From Myxococcus stipitatus (lineage in GTDB: Bacteria > Myxococcota > Myxococcia > Myxococcales > Myxococcaceae): a DNA stretch of 64,000 bases. Within the stretch, counting starts at the first letter, position 1. Every line of letters starts with the position of its first letter. The notes below the pieces were generated by a model. The model was not told the DNA's origin. It worked only from the letters and a program-made list of their open reading frames with translations, and ran no database searches. The stretch lies in the NCBI RefSeq assembly GCF_021412625.1, contig NZ_JAKCFI010000001.1, positions 558,001 to 622,000 of the forward strand. The letters run 5' to 3'. Positions 33,932 through 47,710 of this stretch are shown piece by piece. The translations under genes were made by a program, and so were the position numbers.

Positions 33932-35819
33932 CGGAAGCCTCCGAGCCGGCGGGCGCGGCGAGCATGGGCGCGGTGAGGGTCCGGAACTCCTGGTACCCCG
34001 CGCTGCCCACCTGCGTGTTGCCGTACCACGCGAAGTCGAAGCGCAGGGTGAGCTCCCGGAAGCGCGGCTTCCAGTCCGCGCGGCCCTTGAACTGGCGCAG
34101 GTAGTCCCAGTTCGACAGCGTCACGTCGTAGAGGATGGCCCCGTCGCGGTGCAGCCGGGACAGCAGCGCCAGGTAGAGGCTGCGCACGGCCTCCCGGTAC
34201 TGGCCCTTCGCGGCCAGCTCGTCGGCCAGGTGCGCCCAGCCTTCCGGGGGACGCGACAGCGCGTGCAGCGGATCCCCGGCCAGCGTCCGGGTGTCGAGCG
34301 TGGCCACCTCGAGCGCCTGCTGCTCCCGCGCCTTGCGCGTGCCGCCGATGGCGCGCACCAGCACCACGCCCAGCAGCACGAGCACCGCCGCCACCAGCAC
34401 CATCACCAGGACGTTGGCGACCTGGCCCCCGCTCAGCAGGGGGGACGTGTCCCGCGTGGACTCGGCCGCCTCGTCCCGTTTGAACCACTCCTTGAGCAGC
34501 TCACCCAGCCATTCGATGAAGCGCCGGAACCAGCTCGGGACCTCGGGGCGGGGGGAGGGCTCCGCCTCCGCCACGACCTTGGGCGGCGCCACCGCGAACT
34601 CCGGGCGGGCGAGGATGTCGCGCGCCCGCGTGGCGGCGGCCCGGGCGTCCTCCGCCGGCTGGGCGTCCACTGTCGCGGCGCCCTGCGCCAGCCCGTGCTC
34701 CAGCAGGTCCAGCGCGGCCTCGCAGTCCTCGTCGTCGTAGGCGGAGCGCTCCAGCGCGCGCACCAGCCGGTCGAGCTTGCCGCGTTCGGAGGGCGCGAGC
34801 GAGGCGATGCGGTCGAGCCGCGCGTCTCGCTCCTCGCCCTGGGCCCCGCAGTGGGTGGCCACCGCGTCCAGGCGCGTGGCGGCGTCCTGGCCCGAGGTGA
34901 CGGGAGGGCGTGGCGCCCGCGTGTCGGCGCGCGCGGGAGACGCCACGAGCAGCCCCCCCACCGCGAGCACCAGCGCGAGCCCGGCGGCGCCCCGCGCGCC
35001 CAGGGGCTTGCCCGTGTCGCGCACGGGGAGCTGCCGCACCGAGGCCAGCAGGTCCAGCCCCTCCTGCCGCACGCGCCCGTCGACGAGCAGCAGCGTCGCC
35101 GTCGCCGCGCGCACCGGCTCGAAGAGGGCGAAGGTGAGCGAGGCGAGGAACAGCCACCACTGCGGGTTGTCCAGCGAGGCGAAGCGCTCGGCGAACGTCA
35201 GGTCGATGCCCAGCAGCTTGCGCGCGAGCAGCAGCAGGAAGTTGGCGGCCACGTGCAGGTTGACGAAGGCGAGGACCTGGATGGCCATGAGGAAGCGCAC
35301 CTGCAGCGCGGAGCTCCGCGCCGGACCCAGCAGCCGCGTGCACGTCCCGTACAGGCCCAGCAGACTCCCGCGACCCTGCATCACCGCCGCGTAGCCCACG
35401 TCCAGCGAGGCGAACACGAAGAAGCCGATGCCCAGGGTGAGGGGCATCACCAGCCAGGTGAAGACGAAGAGGTAGCCCACGGCCACGAACAGGCCGGGCA
35501 GCCGCCCGAGCGCGGCCTTCGCCGACGCCCACGTGGAGGGCTCCGCCGGGCCATCGAGCAGCAGCGCCTGGAGGTAGTGCGTCGTCGCGCCCTGGCACAG
35601 GCCCCGCAGGTACCACGCGGCGGTGAGGGCCAGCGTGGGGACGACGAGCGAGCGCTGCATCCGCGCCTCCTCGGCCACGTACAGCAGCGCGGCGACGACG
35701 GCCGCGCCGCCGGGGAGCGTGAGGGCCCAGGCTCCCGGGGTCCGCGCGCACAGGCGCAGCGCGGCGTCGAGGAGGGCGACGGCGGAGCGGGGGCGGAGTT
35801 CGAGCGCGGAGACGGCCAT
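33924..35819 (-). CDS. DUF4129-containing membrane protein
   Basis: A 631-residue protein. The N-terminal half has about six membrane segments (to about residue 280). A periplasmic Ala/Asp/Arg-rich stretch follows, then another membrane helix (about 430-450) and the DUF4129 domain (about 490-600) with Q-Y-R-E-A-V-R-S-L-Y-L-A-L-L-S-R-L. Most DUF4129 proteins lack the first multi-spanning half, so this looks like a fusion of two modules. It starts 3 bp after the zinc-finger gene and overlaps DUF4350 by 8 bp. Confidence 0.8.
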   Translation of the reverse strand: MAVSALELRPRSAVALLDAALRLCARTPGAWALTLPGGAAVVAALLYVAEEARMQRSLVVPTLALTAAWYLRGLCQGATTHYLQALLLDGPAEPSTWASAKAALGRLPGLFVAVGYLFVFTWLVMPLTLGIGFFVFASLDVGYAAVMQGRGSLLGLYGTCTRLLGPARSSALQVRFLMAIQVLAFVNLHVAANFLLLLARKLLGIDLTFAERFASLDNPQWWLFLASLTFALFEPVRAATATLLLVDGRVRQEGLDLLASVRQLPVRDTGKPLGARGAAGLALVLAVGGLLVASPARADTRAPRPPVTSGQDAATRLDAVATHCGAQGEERDARLDRIASLAPSERGKLDRLVRALERSAYDDEDCEAALDLLEHGLAQGAATVDAQPAEDARAAATRARDILARPEFAVAPPKVVAEAEPSPRPEVPSWFRRFIEWLGELLKEWFKRDEAAESTRDTSPLLSGGQVANVLVMVLVAAVLVLLGVVLVRAIGGTRKAREQQALEVATLDTRTLAGDPLHALSRPPEGWAHLADELAAKGQYREAVRSLYLALLSRLHRDGAILYDVTLSNWDYLRQFKGRADWKPRFRELTLRFDFAWYGNTQVGSAGYQEFRTLTAPMLAAPAGSEASGA

Positions 35820-35822
35820 GGG

Positions 35823-36089
35823 TCAGCTCATCCCCGTCGCCAGCAGCAGCAAGCCGGCCCAGACGACGCCCATGCCCAGCACGGCGAGGACGGCGTTGCC
35901 CACCGTCCACTCCTTGCGCTCGCCCGGCCCCTCGAGTGTCTTGAGGCGGCCGGCCAGGCACGCCGCGCACCGGTTGATGCCCTCGAACTGGGTGGTGCAC
36001 TCCCGGCAGATGACGCGCCGGCACTCCACGCAGACGCCGAGGCCGGCGCGCTCCGGGTGGTAATGGCAGCGGCCCGAGCCCTGAATCAT
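35823..36089 (-). CDS. small membrane protein with N-terminal B-box-like zinc finger
   Basis: An 88-residue protein with C-H-Y-H-P-E-R, then C-V-E-C-R-R-V-I-C-R-E-C, then C-A-A-C: the Cys/His spacing of the B-box-like finger found at the N-terminus of several Myxococcus membrane proteins. One or two hydrophobic segments end the chain. It is the first gene of the overlapping operon that runs through DUF4129, DUF4350, MoxR and DUF58. Probably a cytoplasmic zinc knuckle on a membrane anchor. Confidence 0.8.
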   Translation of the reverse strand: MIQGSGRCHYHPERAGLGVCVECRRVICRECTTQFEGINRCAACLAGRLKTLEGPGERKEWTVGNAVLAVLGMGVVWAGLLLLATGMS

Positions 36090-36140
36090 GCCGCCACCTT
36101 ACGCAATCCCGGGCCCGCCACACCACTGCCACGCGGCGGC

Positions 36141-37703
<1,563 letters not shown>

Positions 37704-37961
37704 GGGGTTTCCAGACCGGTGGCGTCCCACACGGGCCGTCCCGAGGGGAGGGCGGGGGGACGCGGGGTGACTCAGGCTGTGGGACAGGGAGCCGGGCGCG
37801 GGGCCCTGGGTACGCAGGCCGAAACCGCCGGTCCCTGGAGCACCCTGGCGGCCCGGAAGCCGACCTGGGTGCTTCTGGAACACTAACAGAGGACGCGCGG
37901 CGCGCTCCCGGTTTTTTCGCCCGGTGTTGGCGGGCGGACCTCCTCCCGCGTCCGGGCGTCG

Positions 37962-40460
37962 TCAGCGGACGGTGAGGGTGAAGGGCATCACCGCCTTCAT
38001 TCCCGGCGTCAGCAGCGCCAGATCCAGGCCGGCCTCGCGCGCCAGCTCCTGGAGGGCGGGAGGCAGGGCCGGAGGGGGCTGGGGGAGGAGGGCGAGCGCC
38101 GCCCGCACCCCCGGCTCTCCGCCCATGCTGGAGAAGAAGCCCCGGGCCTCGCCCATGAAGGCCAGGTCCAGCTCCTCGCCCTCCGGGACTCCCGCGTGGC
38201 GCCGGGCCGACGCCACCGCCTCGTGCAGGCCGCCCAGCCGGTCCACCAGCCCCCGCGCCAGCGCGTCGCTGCCGCTCCACACCCGGCCCCGGGCCACCTC
38301 GTCCACCTGGGCCTTCTCCAGGCCCCGGGCCTTGGCGACCTCGGTGATGAACATGTCGTAGGACGCGTCCACCCACTGCTGCGCGGTGGCCTGCTCCTCC
38401 GGCGTCCAGGGACGCCACAGGGAGAACAGGTCGGCCATGGGCGCGCGGGAGAGGGTCTCCTGGCCGATGCCCAGCTTGTCGCCCAAAAGGCCCTGGAGCG
38501 CGGGCTTGATGTAGAAGACGCCGATGCTGCCCGTCAGCGTCGTGGGCAGGGCGAAGATCTCCTTGGCCGCCATGGCCGCGTAGTAGCCGCCGGAGGCGGC
38601 GGTGTCGCCCATGGAGGCGATGACGGGCTTCTGCTTCGCCGCGTCCAGCACCGCCTGGTACATCAGGTGCGAGGCCAGCACGTCGCCTCCGCCCGAGTCG
38701 ACGCGCAGGACGATGGCCACCACGGACGGGTCCGCCTTCGCCTCCTCCAGCGCGAGCACCACCGTCTCCGCGCCCGCGATGCGGCTGAAGCCCAGCGGGT
38801 CCTCGCGGCTGCGGCCCCCGGCGATGGAGCCCAGCACCGGCACCACGGCGATGCGCCGGCGCCGGCCCCAGCGACCCTCGCGCTCGTCGCGCGGGCCATA
38901 CGTCGCGCTGAAGTGTCCCCGGGGCACCAGCTCGCGCACCTTCGCGTCCAGCTCCGACGGAGCGATGATGCCGTCGATGAACCCCAGCTGCTGCGCCCGG
39001 ACGGGCGTGGGCAGGCCCGCGGCCCACAGCTCGCGCAGCTTCTCCACGGGCACCTTGCGCCCCTCCGTCACCGCGCGCTCGTACCAGGCCACCTCCGTGT
39101 CCAGGTAGGCGTTGGCCGTCTCGCGCGCCGCGTCGCTCGGCTCGGTGAGGGTGAGCTGTTCGGGCGCCGTCTTGTACCGGCCCACGCGCGCCACGTCCCA
39201 GTGCACCCCCAGCTTCTGCATCGTCCCGCCCGCCGTCAAAAGCTGGGCGGACAGCCCGTTGACGTGAAGGAACGACTCCGGCACCGCGTAGATGCGGTCC
39301 GCCGCGGACGCGATGAAGTAGCCCCGGTCGTCCACCGACAGCAGCACCGCCATCACCCGCTTGCCCGAGGCGCGCAGCCGCAGCACCGCCTGGCGCAGCT
39401 CCTCCGCCTTGCCCCAATCCACGCCCGGCAGGCCCTCCATCTTCAGCACCACGCCCGTCAGCCGCGGGTCCTTCTCCGCCAGGTCCAGCCAGCGCGCCAG
39501 CCGCAGGAACGGGTCCGTCTCGCTGATGCCCAGGAGCGCGGTGAGCGCGCTGCCCCGGCCCGACAATGCGTCGTTCAGGTCCAGCAGCGTCACCACGCCC
39601 CCGGACGGCCGCAGCGAGCGGTAGTTCTCCGCCGACAGCCTCACGCCGATGACATGGTCCGTGCCGTCCTTGCCGCCGCCCGCCGCGTACGTCAGGCCCA
39701 GGTGCCGCGTGTCCACCGTGGCGGACAGCTGGAGCGCCACCGGCACCGCGTCCACGAAGCCGTGGGACACGCCCGCCCCCAGCCGCAGCCCCGGCAGCAC
39801 CTCCGCCTGGAGGGTGTAGGTGGCCTGGCCCTCGCGGAAGGCGCCCTCGGTGAACAACCAGTCGACGCCCAGCGTGAACCGCTCGTCCAGCGGGCGCACG
39901 CCCAGGCCCAGGTCGTAGCTGCGCTTGATTTTCAGCGCGCCCTCGCGCGGGGCGTTGAGGTCGCGGGCCACCGCGGCCAGCGACAGCGCGCGCATGGGGC
40001 GCGACGTGAAGCCCACGTCGAAGGTGTCGAGCGCGTCGATGTCCGCGTCGTCGGATTCGAAGGCATGCCACGACGCGCCCAATTGCAGCGTGCGCGAGCC
40101 CAGCGACAGGCCCAGCGACGTGCGCCGGTAGTCCGGCTCGTGCCGCCCGCGAATCCACTCCATGGACGCGCCCAGGCCCAGCCCCAGCAGACGCGCGCCC
40201 AGGAAGACGCCGTCGCCCAGGCTGTCGCGCTCGAGGTTCCGCTCGTGCAGGTAGAACAGCTGGGCGGAGTCCACGAAGCCCAGGCCCGCGGGGTTGAGCG
40301 AGAGGGCGGGGGCCTCGTCCACCAACGCCGCGCCCGTGGGCGGCAGCGTCATGCCCCGCGTGGGCACGGGGGGTTGGACGATGGTGCTCGTCTGGGCCAG
40401 CGCGAGCGACGGAAGCAGCAGGAGGGCGAGCAGGCGCATGAGACCCGGGACTCTAGGCAT
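37962..40460 (-). CDS. sppA: outer-membrane-barrel-like domain fused to signal peptide peptidase SppA
   Basis: An 832-residue exported protein (signal peptide ending A-L-A, about residue 22). Residues 25-290 resemble PorV/UPF0164-type outer-membrane barrels (A-P-A-L-S-L-N-P-A-G-L-G-F, then repeated amphipathic strands). From about 295 it is a double-domain SppA: Lys430 in V-G-R-Y-K-T-A-P-E and Ser623 in T-A-A-S-G-G-Y-Y are placed like the Lys209/Ser409 dyad of E. coli SppA (193 against 200 residues apart). SppA digests cleaved signal peptides at the inner membrane. The barrel-like part would put this protease at the outer membrane or in the periplasm instead. Confidence 0.85.
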   Translation of the reverse strand: MPRVPGLMRLLALLLLPSLALAQTSTIVQPPVPTRGMTLPPTGAALVDEAPALSLNPAGLGFVDSAQLFYLHERNLERDSLGDGVFLGARLLGLGLGASMEWIRGRHEPDYRRTSLGLSLGSRTLQLGASWHAFESDDADIDALDTFDVGFTSRPMRALSLAAVARDLNAPREGALKIKRSYDLGLGVRPLDERFTLGVDWLFTEGAFREGQATYTLQAEVLPGLRLGAGVSHGFVDAVPVALQLSATVDTRHLGLTYAAGGGKDGTDHVIGVRLSAENYRSLRPSGGVVTLLDLNDALSGRGSALTALLGISETDPFLRLARWLDLAEKDPRLTGVVLKMEGLPGVDWGKAEELRQAVLRLRASGKRVMAVLLSVDDRGYFIASAADRIYAVPESFLHVNGLSAQLLTAGGTMQKLGVHWDVARVGRYKTAPEQLTLTEPSDAARETANAYLDTEVAWYERAVTEGRKVPVEKLRELWAAGLPTPVRAQQLGFIDGIIAPSELDAKVRELVPRGHFSATYGPRDEREGRWGRRRRIAVVPVLGSIAGGRSREDPLGFSRIAGAETVVLALEEAKADPSVVAIVLRVDSGGGDVLASHLMYQAVLDAAKQKPVIASMGDTAASGGYYAAMAAKEIFALPTTLTGSIGVFYIKPALQGLLGDKLGIGQETLSRAPMADLFSLWRPWTPEEQATAQQWVDASYDMFITEVAKARGLEKAQVDEVARGRVWSGSDALARGLVDRLGGLHEAVASARRHAGVPEGEELDLAFMGEARGFFSSMGGEPGVRAALALLPQPPPALPPALQELAREAGLDLALLTPGMKAVMPFTLTVR

Positions 40461-40487
40461 TGCCCGGCCCGGGACAAGCGCTTCGGG

Positions 40488-41699
40488 TCACCAGTCCTCG
40501 GTTCCCGACACCCCGTCGAGCGGATCGTCCCCGGCCTTCTTCTTCTTGTCCTGGGCCCGGGTGCGCCCGCCGCGGTCCTCGGCGCCCCAGTCCTCCATGC
40601 CCCCCTTGCCATCCAGCGGGTCGGAGCTGCGCACCACCTTCTCGCCACCACCCTCGGCGGTGTTCACCATCTGATTGACGATGCGCTCCATCTCCTGCTT
40701 GAGCTGTCCGAATTCGTCGCCCTGCAGGACCATGCGGCGGCCGCCGAGCTTCTTGCCGTTGCGGATGTCGTAGTAGCCGAGGATGAGCTCGGAGCCCTCG
40801 CCCGCGGCCTTGACGGTGCCCAGGACCGCGCGCTCCAGGTTCAGGGACTTGCCCAGGTTCGCGACGCCGTTGGCCTGGGAGATGCCGCGGGACACCTCGC
40901 TGGCCACCCGGTCCAGCTGTCCGTCGAAGGACTTGTACGCCGCCGTGGGGGCCAGGTCCGCGCTCACCTCCACGTCGTCCGGCGTCACCTCCATCAGCTG
41001 TCCGTATTGGCGGAAGCCGGGCCGCTCCATGCGCAGCAGGTGCTTGCCCACCGACAGCGCCGGAATCGTCACCGGCGTGTAGCCCACCATGTCCCCGTCC
41101 ACGTAGACGCGCGCGCCGGCGGGGCGGGACTTCACCGTGGCGCTGCCGCGCAGGAGCGACGAGCGGCCGGTGGCCACCTGGACGCGCAGGGCGATGAAGT
41201 CGCGCGAGAAGCGCTTGGGGTTGAGCTCGAAGGTGGGCGACACGGCGATGAGGTCGATGAGCACCAGCTTGGCCTCCTCGACGTCGCCGCGCAGGTGCAG
41301 CAGCGCGGCGTACAGCGCCAGCGACTCGCACAGCGGCGAGCAGCCCCGCATGGCCGCGGGCGCGCCGGCCAGCTCCTTGAGCGTGGCGCGGATCTTCGCC
41401 TCCGCGTCGTCGTACTCCTTCTTGTCGAAGGCGGCGGCGCTCTCCGTGTAGCCCTTGCGCGCGCGCTCCAGCGCCGACTGGGCGTTGTTGTCGCCGGGCA
41501 GGCCGAAGATCTCCTCCGGCTTGCGCACGGTGAAGCTGGCGAAGTTCGCCAGGGCCTCGTTCATGTAGCTCTCCATCCGGACCGCGCTGGCCTCGGAGTC
41601 GGGGTCCATGGGGACGAGGATGGAGGTGACACGCCGCGTCTGCGCGGACGGAGCCGCCAGGGCGAGCGCGGGGAGCAGGGCGAGGAGAAGGGCTCTCAT
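40488..41699 (-). CDS. exported PEGA-domain protein
   Basis: A 403-residue protein with a signal peptide (A-L-A-A-P-S). Residues 20-170 are helical and TPR-like. A PEGA domain lies at about 185-250: V-K-S-R-P-A-G-A-R-V-Y-V-D-G-D-M-V-G-Y-T-P, the usual S-x-P-x-G-A-x-V-x-x-D. A helical region and an acidic/basic tail with repeated D-P-L-D-G and E-D-W motifs end the chain. PEGA domains are surface or periplasmic beta modules. It is 57 bp downstream of a second PEGA gene, so they are likely one unit. Confidence 0.85.
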   Translation of the reverse strand: MRALLLALLPALALAAPSAQTRRVTSILVPMDPDSEASAVRMESYMNEALANFASFTVRKPEEIFGLPGDNNAQSALERARKGYTESAAAFDKKEYDDAEAKIRATLKELAGAPAAMRGCSPLCESLALYAALLHLRGDVEEAKLVLIDLIAVSPTFELNPKRFSRDFIALRVQVATGRSSLLRGSATVKSRPAGARVYVDGDMVGYTPVTIPALSVGKHLLRMERPGFRQYGQLMEVTPDDVEVSADLAPTAAYKSFDGQLDRVASEVSRGISQANGVANLGKSLNLERAVLGTVKAAGEGSELILGYYDIRNGKKLGGRRMVLQGDEFGQLKQEMERIVNQMVNTAEGGGEKVVRSSDPLDGKGGMEDWGAEDRGGRTRAQDKKKKAGDDPLDGVSGTEDW

Positions 41700-41755
41700 G
41701 GGGTGACCTCTGAAGCGGGCGACGCGGGCGGGGGGCGGGGCATTCAACCCGCGGC

Positions 41756-43282
41756 TCAGAATCCGATTCCGCCGGAAACGGGGTTGTAGGGCCGACCCTT
41801 GTCCTGGGTCGCCACGAAGACGGCGCCGGCGGTGACGGCCGCCGCGCCACCGACTACGGCCCAGAACCACGGCTTGCGCAGCACCGAGTCGCTGGCGACG
41901 GAGGTGCCCTCGGCCGCCTTGGGGCCCAGCTCGCCCTGGATGAAGGTGCGCACCTGGGCGGCGGCGGAGGCCGCGCTCTTCTTCGGGTCGCGTCCGGACA
42001 GGTCGATGCCCACCCCGCGCAGCCGCGCCTGGGTGCGCACGTCCCACGCCTGGAGCTCCGCCTGCGGGCGCCCCTTCTTGTCCTGGGACACGGCGGCGAG
42101 CACCAGGTAGCGGGCGTCGAGCCGGTCCGCGATGCCCAGCGTCTCCACCGACGCGGCGTCCGCCTCGAAGGCGGCCTCGGACGCCGACCGGGCGGCGGCC
42201 TCTCGCAGCGCGACGAGCCCGGGCACCGGCGCCAGCGTGGCCTTCACCGCGGCGGCGGCGGAGGGCTTCACCTCCACGTACCAGGCCTGGGGCGCGTGGC
42301 CGGGCAGCGCCACCTGCACGGGGTGGTGGCCGGAGGGCACGGACAGGCCCGCCAGCGGCGTGGCGCCCACGTCCTGTCCGCGGACGAGGACGCGCGCGCC
42401 CGCGGGCTGCGACTCCACCGTCAGCGTCCCGGCGGGGCGCGCCCTGGCCTCGGCCCGGGCCTCGTCGAAGGCCTTCTGCACGTCCTGGCCGAAGAGGGCC
42501 GGGTCCGGGCGCGTGGCGGGCTCTGCCACCACCGACCGCAGGAAGGCCTCCCGGGCGCCGGCCGCGTCGCCGTTGAGCATGCGCGAGGCCCCCAGGAACA
42601 GGTACGCCTCCCCCAGCCGCTCCAGCCGCAGCGCCGCGGGGGCCTGCTCGTACGCCTCCGTCGCCGCCTGGAACTTCTGCGCGGCCACCTCCGGGTCGAG
42701 GTTGTCGTACGCGGACCGCCCCTCGTCGAAGAGCCCGTCCGCCTTCGTGAGCGCCACCGGCTCCGGCGGCGGGAAGGCCCGGGCCAGGTCCACGAACTCC
42801 ACGTCGCCGGCCTTCCCCAGGTGGTGCGTGAGCTCGGCCTCCAGCTTGCCCGCCGCGTCGGCCTGGGCGGGCGTGCGGGCCACGGCGAAGAGCGCGAGCG
42901 GGCCGGTGGCCGCCGCGACGGAGCGGGGCGTGAGCGACTCGGCGACGGCGGGCTTCGCGGACTCCACCGGCGCGGAGGGCGCGCGCGGTTCGGCCACGAC
43001 CGGAGGTGAGGCGGGGGCCGGCGCCGGCTTCTGCCCGGCGTCGGTGTCCTCCGGCTCTCCGAACACCATGGGCTGCGCGGATTCGACCTCGTCCGTCCCG
43101 GAGTCCTCGGGGGCCGGCTGAGCCTTGCTCCTGGGCGCCTTGCCGGACTTCTTCTTCGCCTTCGACACCTTCGTCGACACGGCCTTCTTGCGCGCCGTCT
43201 TCTTGCGCGCCGTCTGGGCGTGGGCGGGGAGGATGGCCAGCAGCAGCGAGAGCAGCAGGGCGAGTCTGCGGAACGTGGTCAC
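41756..43282 (-). CDS. exported PEGA-domain protein with C-terminal membrane anchor
   Basis: A 508-residue protein. Signal peptide ends A-H-A; a Lys/Arg-rich stretch (T-A-R-K-K-T-A-R-K-K and K-A-K-K-K-S-G-K) follows, then a Pro/Ala/Glu-rich linker. A TPR-like helical region (about 150-270) leads to a PEGA domain at about 287-350: V-E-S-Q-P-A-G-A-R-V-L-V-R-G-Q-D-V-G-A-T-P-L. A hydrophobic segment near residues 468-488 comes close to the end. Same overall plan as the neighbour at 40488-41699, suggesting an old duplication. Confidence 0.85.
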   Translation of the reverse strand: MTTFRRLALLLSLLLAILPAHAQTARKKTARKKAVSTKVSKAKKKSGKAPRSKAQPAPEDSGTDEVESAQPMVFGEPEDTDAGQKPAPAPASPPVVAEPRAPSAPVESAKPAVAESLTPRSVAAATGPLALFAVARTPAQADAAGKLEAELTHHLGKAGDVEFVDLARAFPPPEPVALTKADGLFDEGRSAYDNLDPEVAAQKFQAATEAYEQAPAALRLERLGEAYLFLGASRMLNGDAAGAREAFLRSVVAEPATRPDPALFGQDVQKAFDEARAEARARPAGTLTVESQPAGARVLVRGQDVGATPLAGLSVPSGHHPVQVALPGHAPQAWYVEVKPSAAAAVKATLAPVPGLVALREAAARSASEAAFEADAASVETLGIADRLDARYLVLAAVSQDKKGRPQAELQAWDVRTQARLRGVGIDLSGRDPKKSAASAAAQVRTFIQGELGPKAAEGTSVASDSVLRKPWFWAVVGGAAAVTAGAVFVATQDKGRPYNPVSGGIGF

Positions 43283-43323
43283 GGCGCCGGATGGTAGCCG
43301 AGCGGGGGGGCCCCGTCACGAGC

Positions 43324-43359
43324 CCCCGCCCCGAACCGCCAGGGCCATCCGGGGCGGGG
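43324..43359 (-). terminator. hairpin after parE
   Basis: Perfect 10-bp GC arms CCCCGCCCCG (43324-43333) and CGGGGCGGGG (43350-43359) with a 16-nt loop, 32 bp past the parE stop and before the next gene on the same strand. No U-tract, so it may be Rho-assisted. Confidence 0.5.
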
Positions 43360-43390
43360 CGGACCCCGCTTGCGGCAGCCTGACCGATGG

Positions 43391-45322
43391 CTAGACGTCG
43401 AGCGCTTCGACCTCGCCCGCGCGCTCCATGATGAACTTGAAGCGCGCGCTCACGTCGCGGCCCATGAGGTCGTTGATGACGCGGTCCGTCTCCAGCGGAT
43501 TGTCGATCGTGACTCGCAGGCTCATCCGGTTTTTCTGGTCCAGAGTCGTCTGCTTGAGCTCATCGGCCGTCATCTCCCCCAGACCCTTGAAGCGCATGAT
43601 GTTGGGCTTGGCGTTGCCCTTGGCCTTCTCGCGGATGATGCGGTCGCGGTCGGCCTCGTCCAGCGCCCAGTACGTCTCCTTGCCGATGTCCACTCGGAAC
43701 AGGGGCGGCTGGGCGATGTGGATGGCGCCGCTCTCGATGAGCGGGCGCAGGTGCCGGTAGAAGAAGGTGAGCAGCAGCGTGGCGATGTGGTGGCCGTCGC
43801 TGTCGGCGTCCATCAGCAGGAAGACGCGGCCGTAGCGCAACTTGGTGATGTCGAAGTCCGAACCGATGCCGCAGCCCAGGGCGCTGACGATGTCCTGGAG
43901 CTCCTTGTTGGTGGCCACCTTGTCGGTGGACGCCTGCTCCGCGTTGAGCACCTTGCCCCGCAGCGGGAGGATGGCCTGGGTGCGGCGATCCCGCCCCTGC
44001 TTGGCGGAGCCGCCCGCGGAGTCACCCTCCACCAGGAACAGCTCGCTCTGGTTGGGGTCCGTGGACGAGCAGTCCGCCAGCTTGCCCGGCAGGTTGAGCC
44101 GGTGGCTGACGGCGGACTTGCGGCTGACGGCCTGGGACGCGGCGCGGCTGGCCTCGCGCGCGCGGGCGGCGAGGACGATGCGGGCCACCGTCGCCTCGGC
44201 GATGCTCTTGTTGTCGTTGAGCCACTTCTCCAGGGCGGGGCGCAGGACGCCGTCCACCTGGGCGTTGACCTCCGGGTTGTTGAGGCGCTGCTTCGTCTGA
44301 CCCTGGAACTGCGGCTCCACCACGTAGACGGACAGGATGGCGATGAGGCCCTCGCGGATGTCCTCCGCGGTGAGCGTCACGCCCTTGGGCGTCAGCTCGT
44401 GCGTCTCGATGTAGTTGCGCACCGCCTTGACGACGGCGCCGCGCAGGCCCGCCTCGTGCGTGCCGCCCATGGGCGTGGGGATGCCGTTGACGTAGGAGCG
44501 GAGCGTCTCGTCCGTCGCCTCCGTCCACGCCAGGGCCACCTCCAGCCGCACGCCGTTGTCGCGCGAGTGGTAGAAGGGCGCGCTGCCCGCGGGCACCATC
44601 GGCTTCTGCCGGTCCGTGACGAGCTTGCCCAGGTACTCGGCGATGCCGCCGTCGTGCTTGAAGGTGTGCGTCACCGCCGGGCTGGCCGTCTCGTCCTTGA
44701 AGACGACCACCATGCCCTTGTGCAGGTAGCTCTTGGCCTCCAGCCGGTCGCGGATGAGCTCCGCGTCGAACTTCTGCTTGTCGCCGAAGATCTCCGGGTC
44801 CGGCTCGAAGGTGATCGCCGTGCCGCCGCCGCGCGCCGGACCGTCCACCTTGAGCGGGCTGGTCGTCTTGCCGCGCGAGTACGTCTGCACGTACTTCTTG
44901 CCGTCGCGCTTGATCTCCACCTGCAGCTTGCGCGATAGCGCGTTGACCACGGACGTGCCCACGCCGTGCAGACCGCCGGAGTGGATGTAGTTGCCCTGGT
45001 CGAACTTCCCGCCCGCGTGCAGCGTGGAGAAGATGACCTCGACGGCGGGCTTCTTGTACTTCGCCACCATGTCCACGGGGATGCCGCGCCCGTTGTCGAT
45101 GACGCTGATGGTGCGCCCGTCCTTGTGGAGCGTGACGTCCACCTGGGTGGCGTAGTTGTTGATGACCTCGTCCACCGAGTTGTCGACCAGCTCCCACAGC
45201 AGGTGGTGATACCCCGTGCTGTCGGTGCCGCCGATGTACATGGCCGGGCGCTTGCGCACCGGCTCCAGGCCCTCGAGGACCTGGATGTCCGCGCCTGTGT
45301 AACTTCCCTTCTTCGTCGCCAT
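43391..45322 (-). CDS. parE: DNA topoisomerase IV subunit B
   Basis: ATPase subunit of the type IIA topoisomerase that unlinks daughter chromosomes. At 643 residues it has ParE length (GyrB is about 800). GHKL ATPase motifs: [29 protein letters not shown] motifs: [10 protein letters not shown] and [10 protein letters not shown]. The C-terminal R-F-K-G-L-G-E-M is complete. It lies 12 bp after parC. In most species parE precedes parC; here parC is first. Confidence 0.93.
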   Translation of the reverse strand: MATKKGSYTGADIQVLEGLEPVRKRPAMYIGGTDSTGYHHLLWELVDNSVDEVINNYATQVDVTLHKDGRTISVIDNGRGIPVDMVAKYKKPAVEVIFSTLHAGGKFDQGNYIHSGGLHGVGTSVVNALSRKLQVEIKRDGKKYVQTYSRGKTTSPLKVDGPARGGGTAITFEPDPEIFGDKQKFDAELIRDRLEAKSYLHKGMVVVFKDETASPAVTHTFKHDGGIAEYLGKLVTDRQKPMVPAGSAPFYHSRDNGVRLEVALAWTEATDETLRSYVNGIPTPMGGTHEAGLRGAVVKAVRNYIETHELTPKGVTLTAEDIREGLIAILSVYVVEPQFQGQTKQRLNNPEVNAQVDGVLRPALEKWLNDNKSIAEATVARIVLAARAREASRAASQAVSRKSAVSHRLNLPGKLADCSSTDPNQSELFLVEGDSAGGSAKQGRDRRTQAILPLRGKVLNAEQASTDKVATNKELQDIVSALGCGIGSDFDITKLRYGRVFLLMDADSDGHHIATLLLTFFYRHLRPLIESGAIHIAQPPLFRVDIGKETYWALDEADRDRIIREKAKGNAKPNIMRFKGLGEMTADELKQTTLDQKNRMSLRVTIDNPLETDRVINDLMGRDVSARFKFIMERAGEVEALDV

Positions 45323-45334
45323 GGCGTCCTCTGG

Positions 45335-47710
<2,376 letters not shown>

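Noticed and set aside
37905..37935. T-run plus GC hairpin as terminator of sppA
   Set aside because: The TTTTTT run lies on the wrong side of the hairpin for - strand transcription.
38196..41789. Open + strand frame of 1197 codons
   Set aside because: Antisense to the barrel-SppA and PEGA genes; no recognisable domain and biased His/Arg/Gln content.
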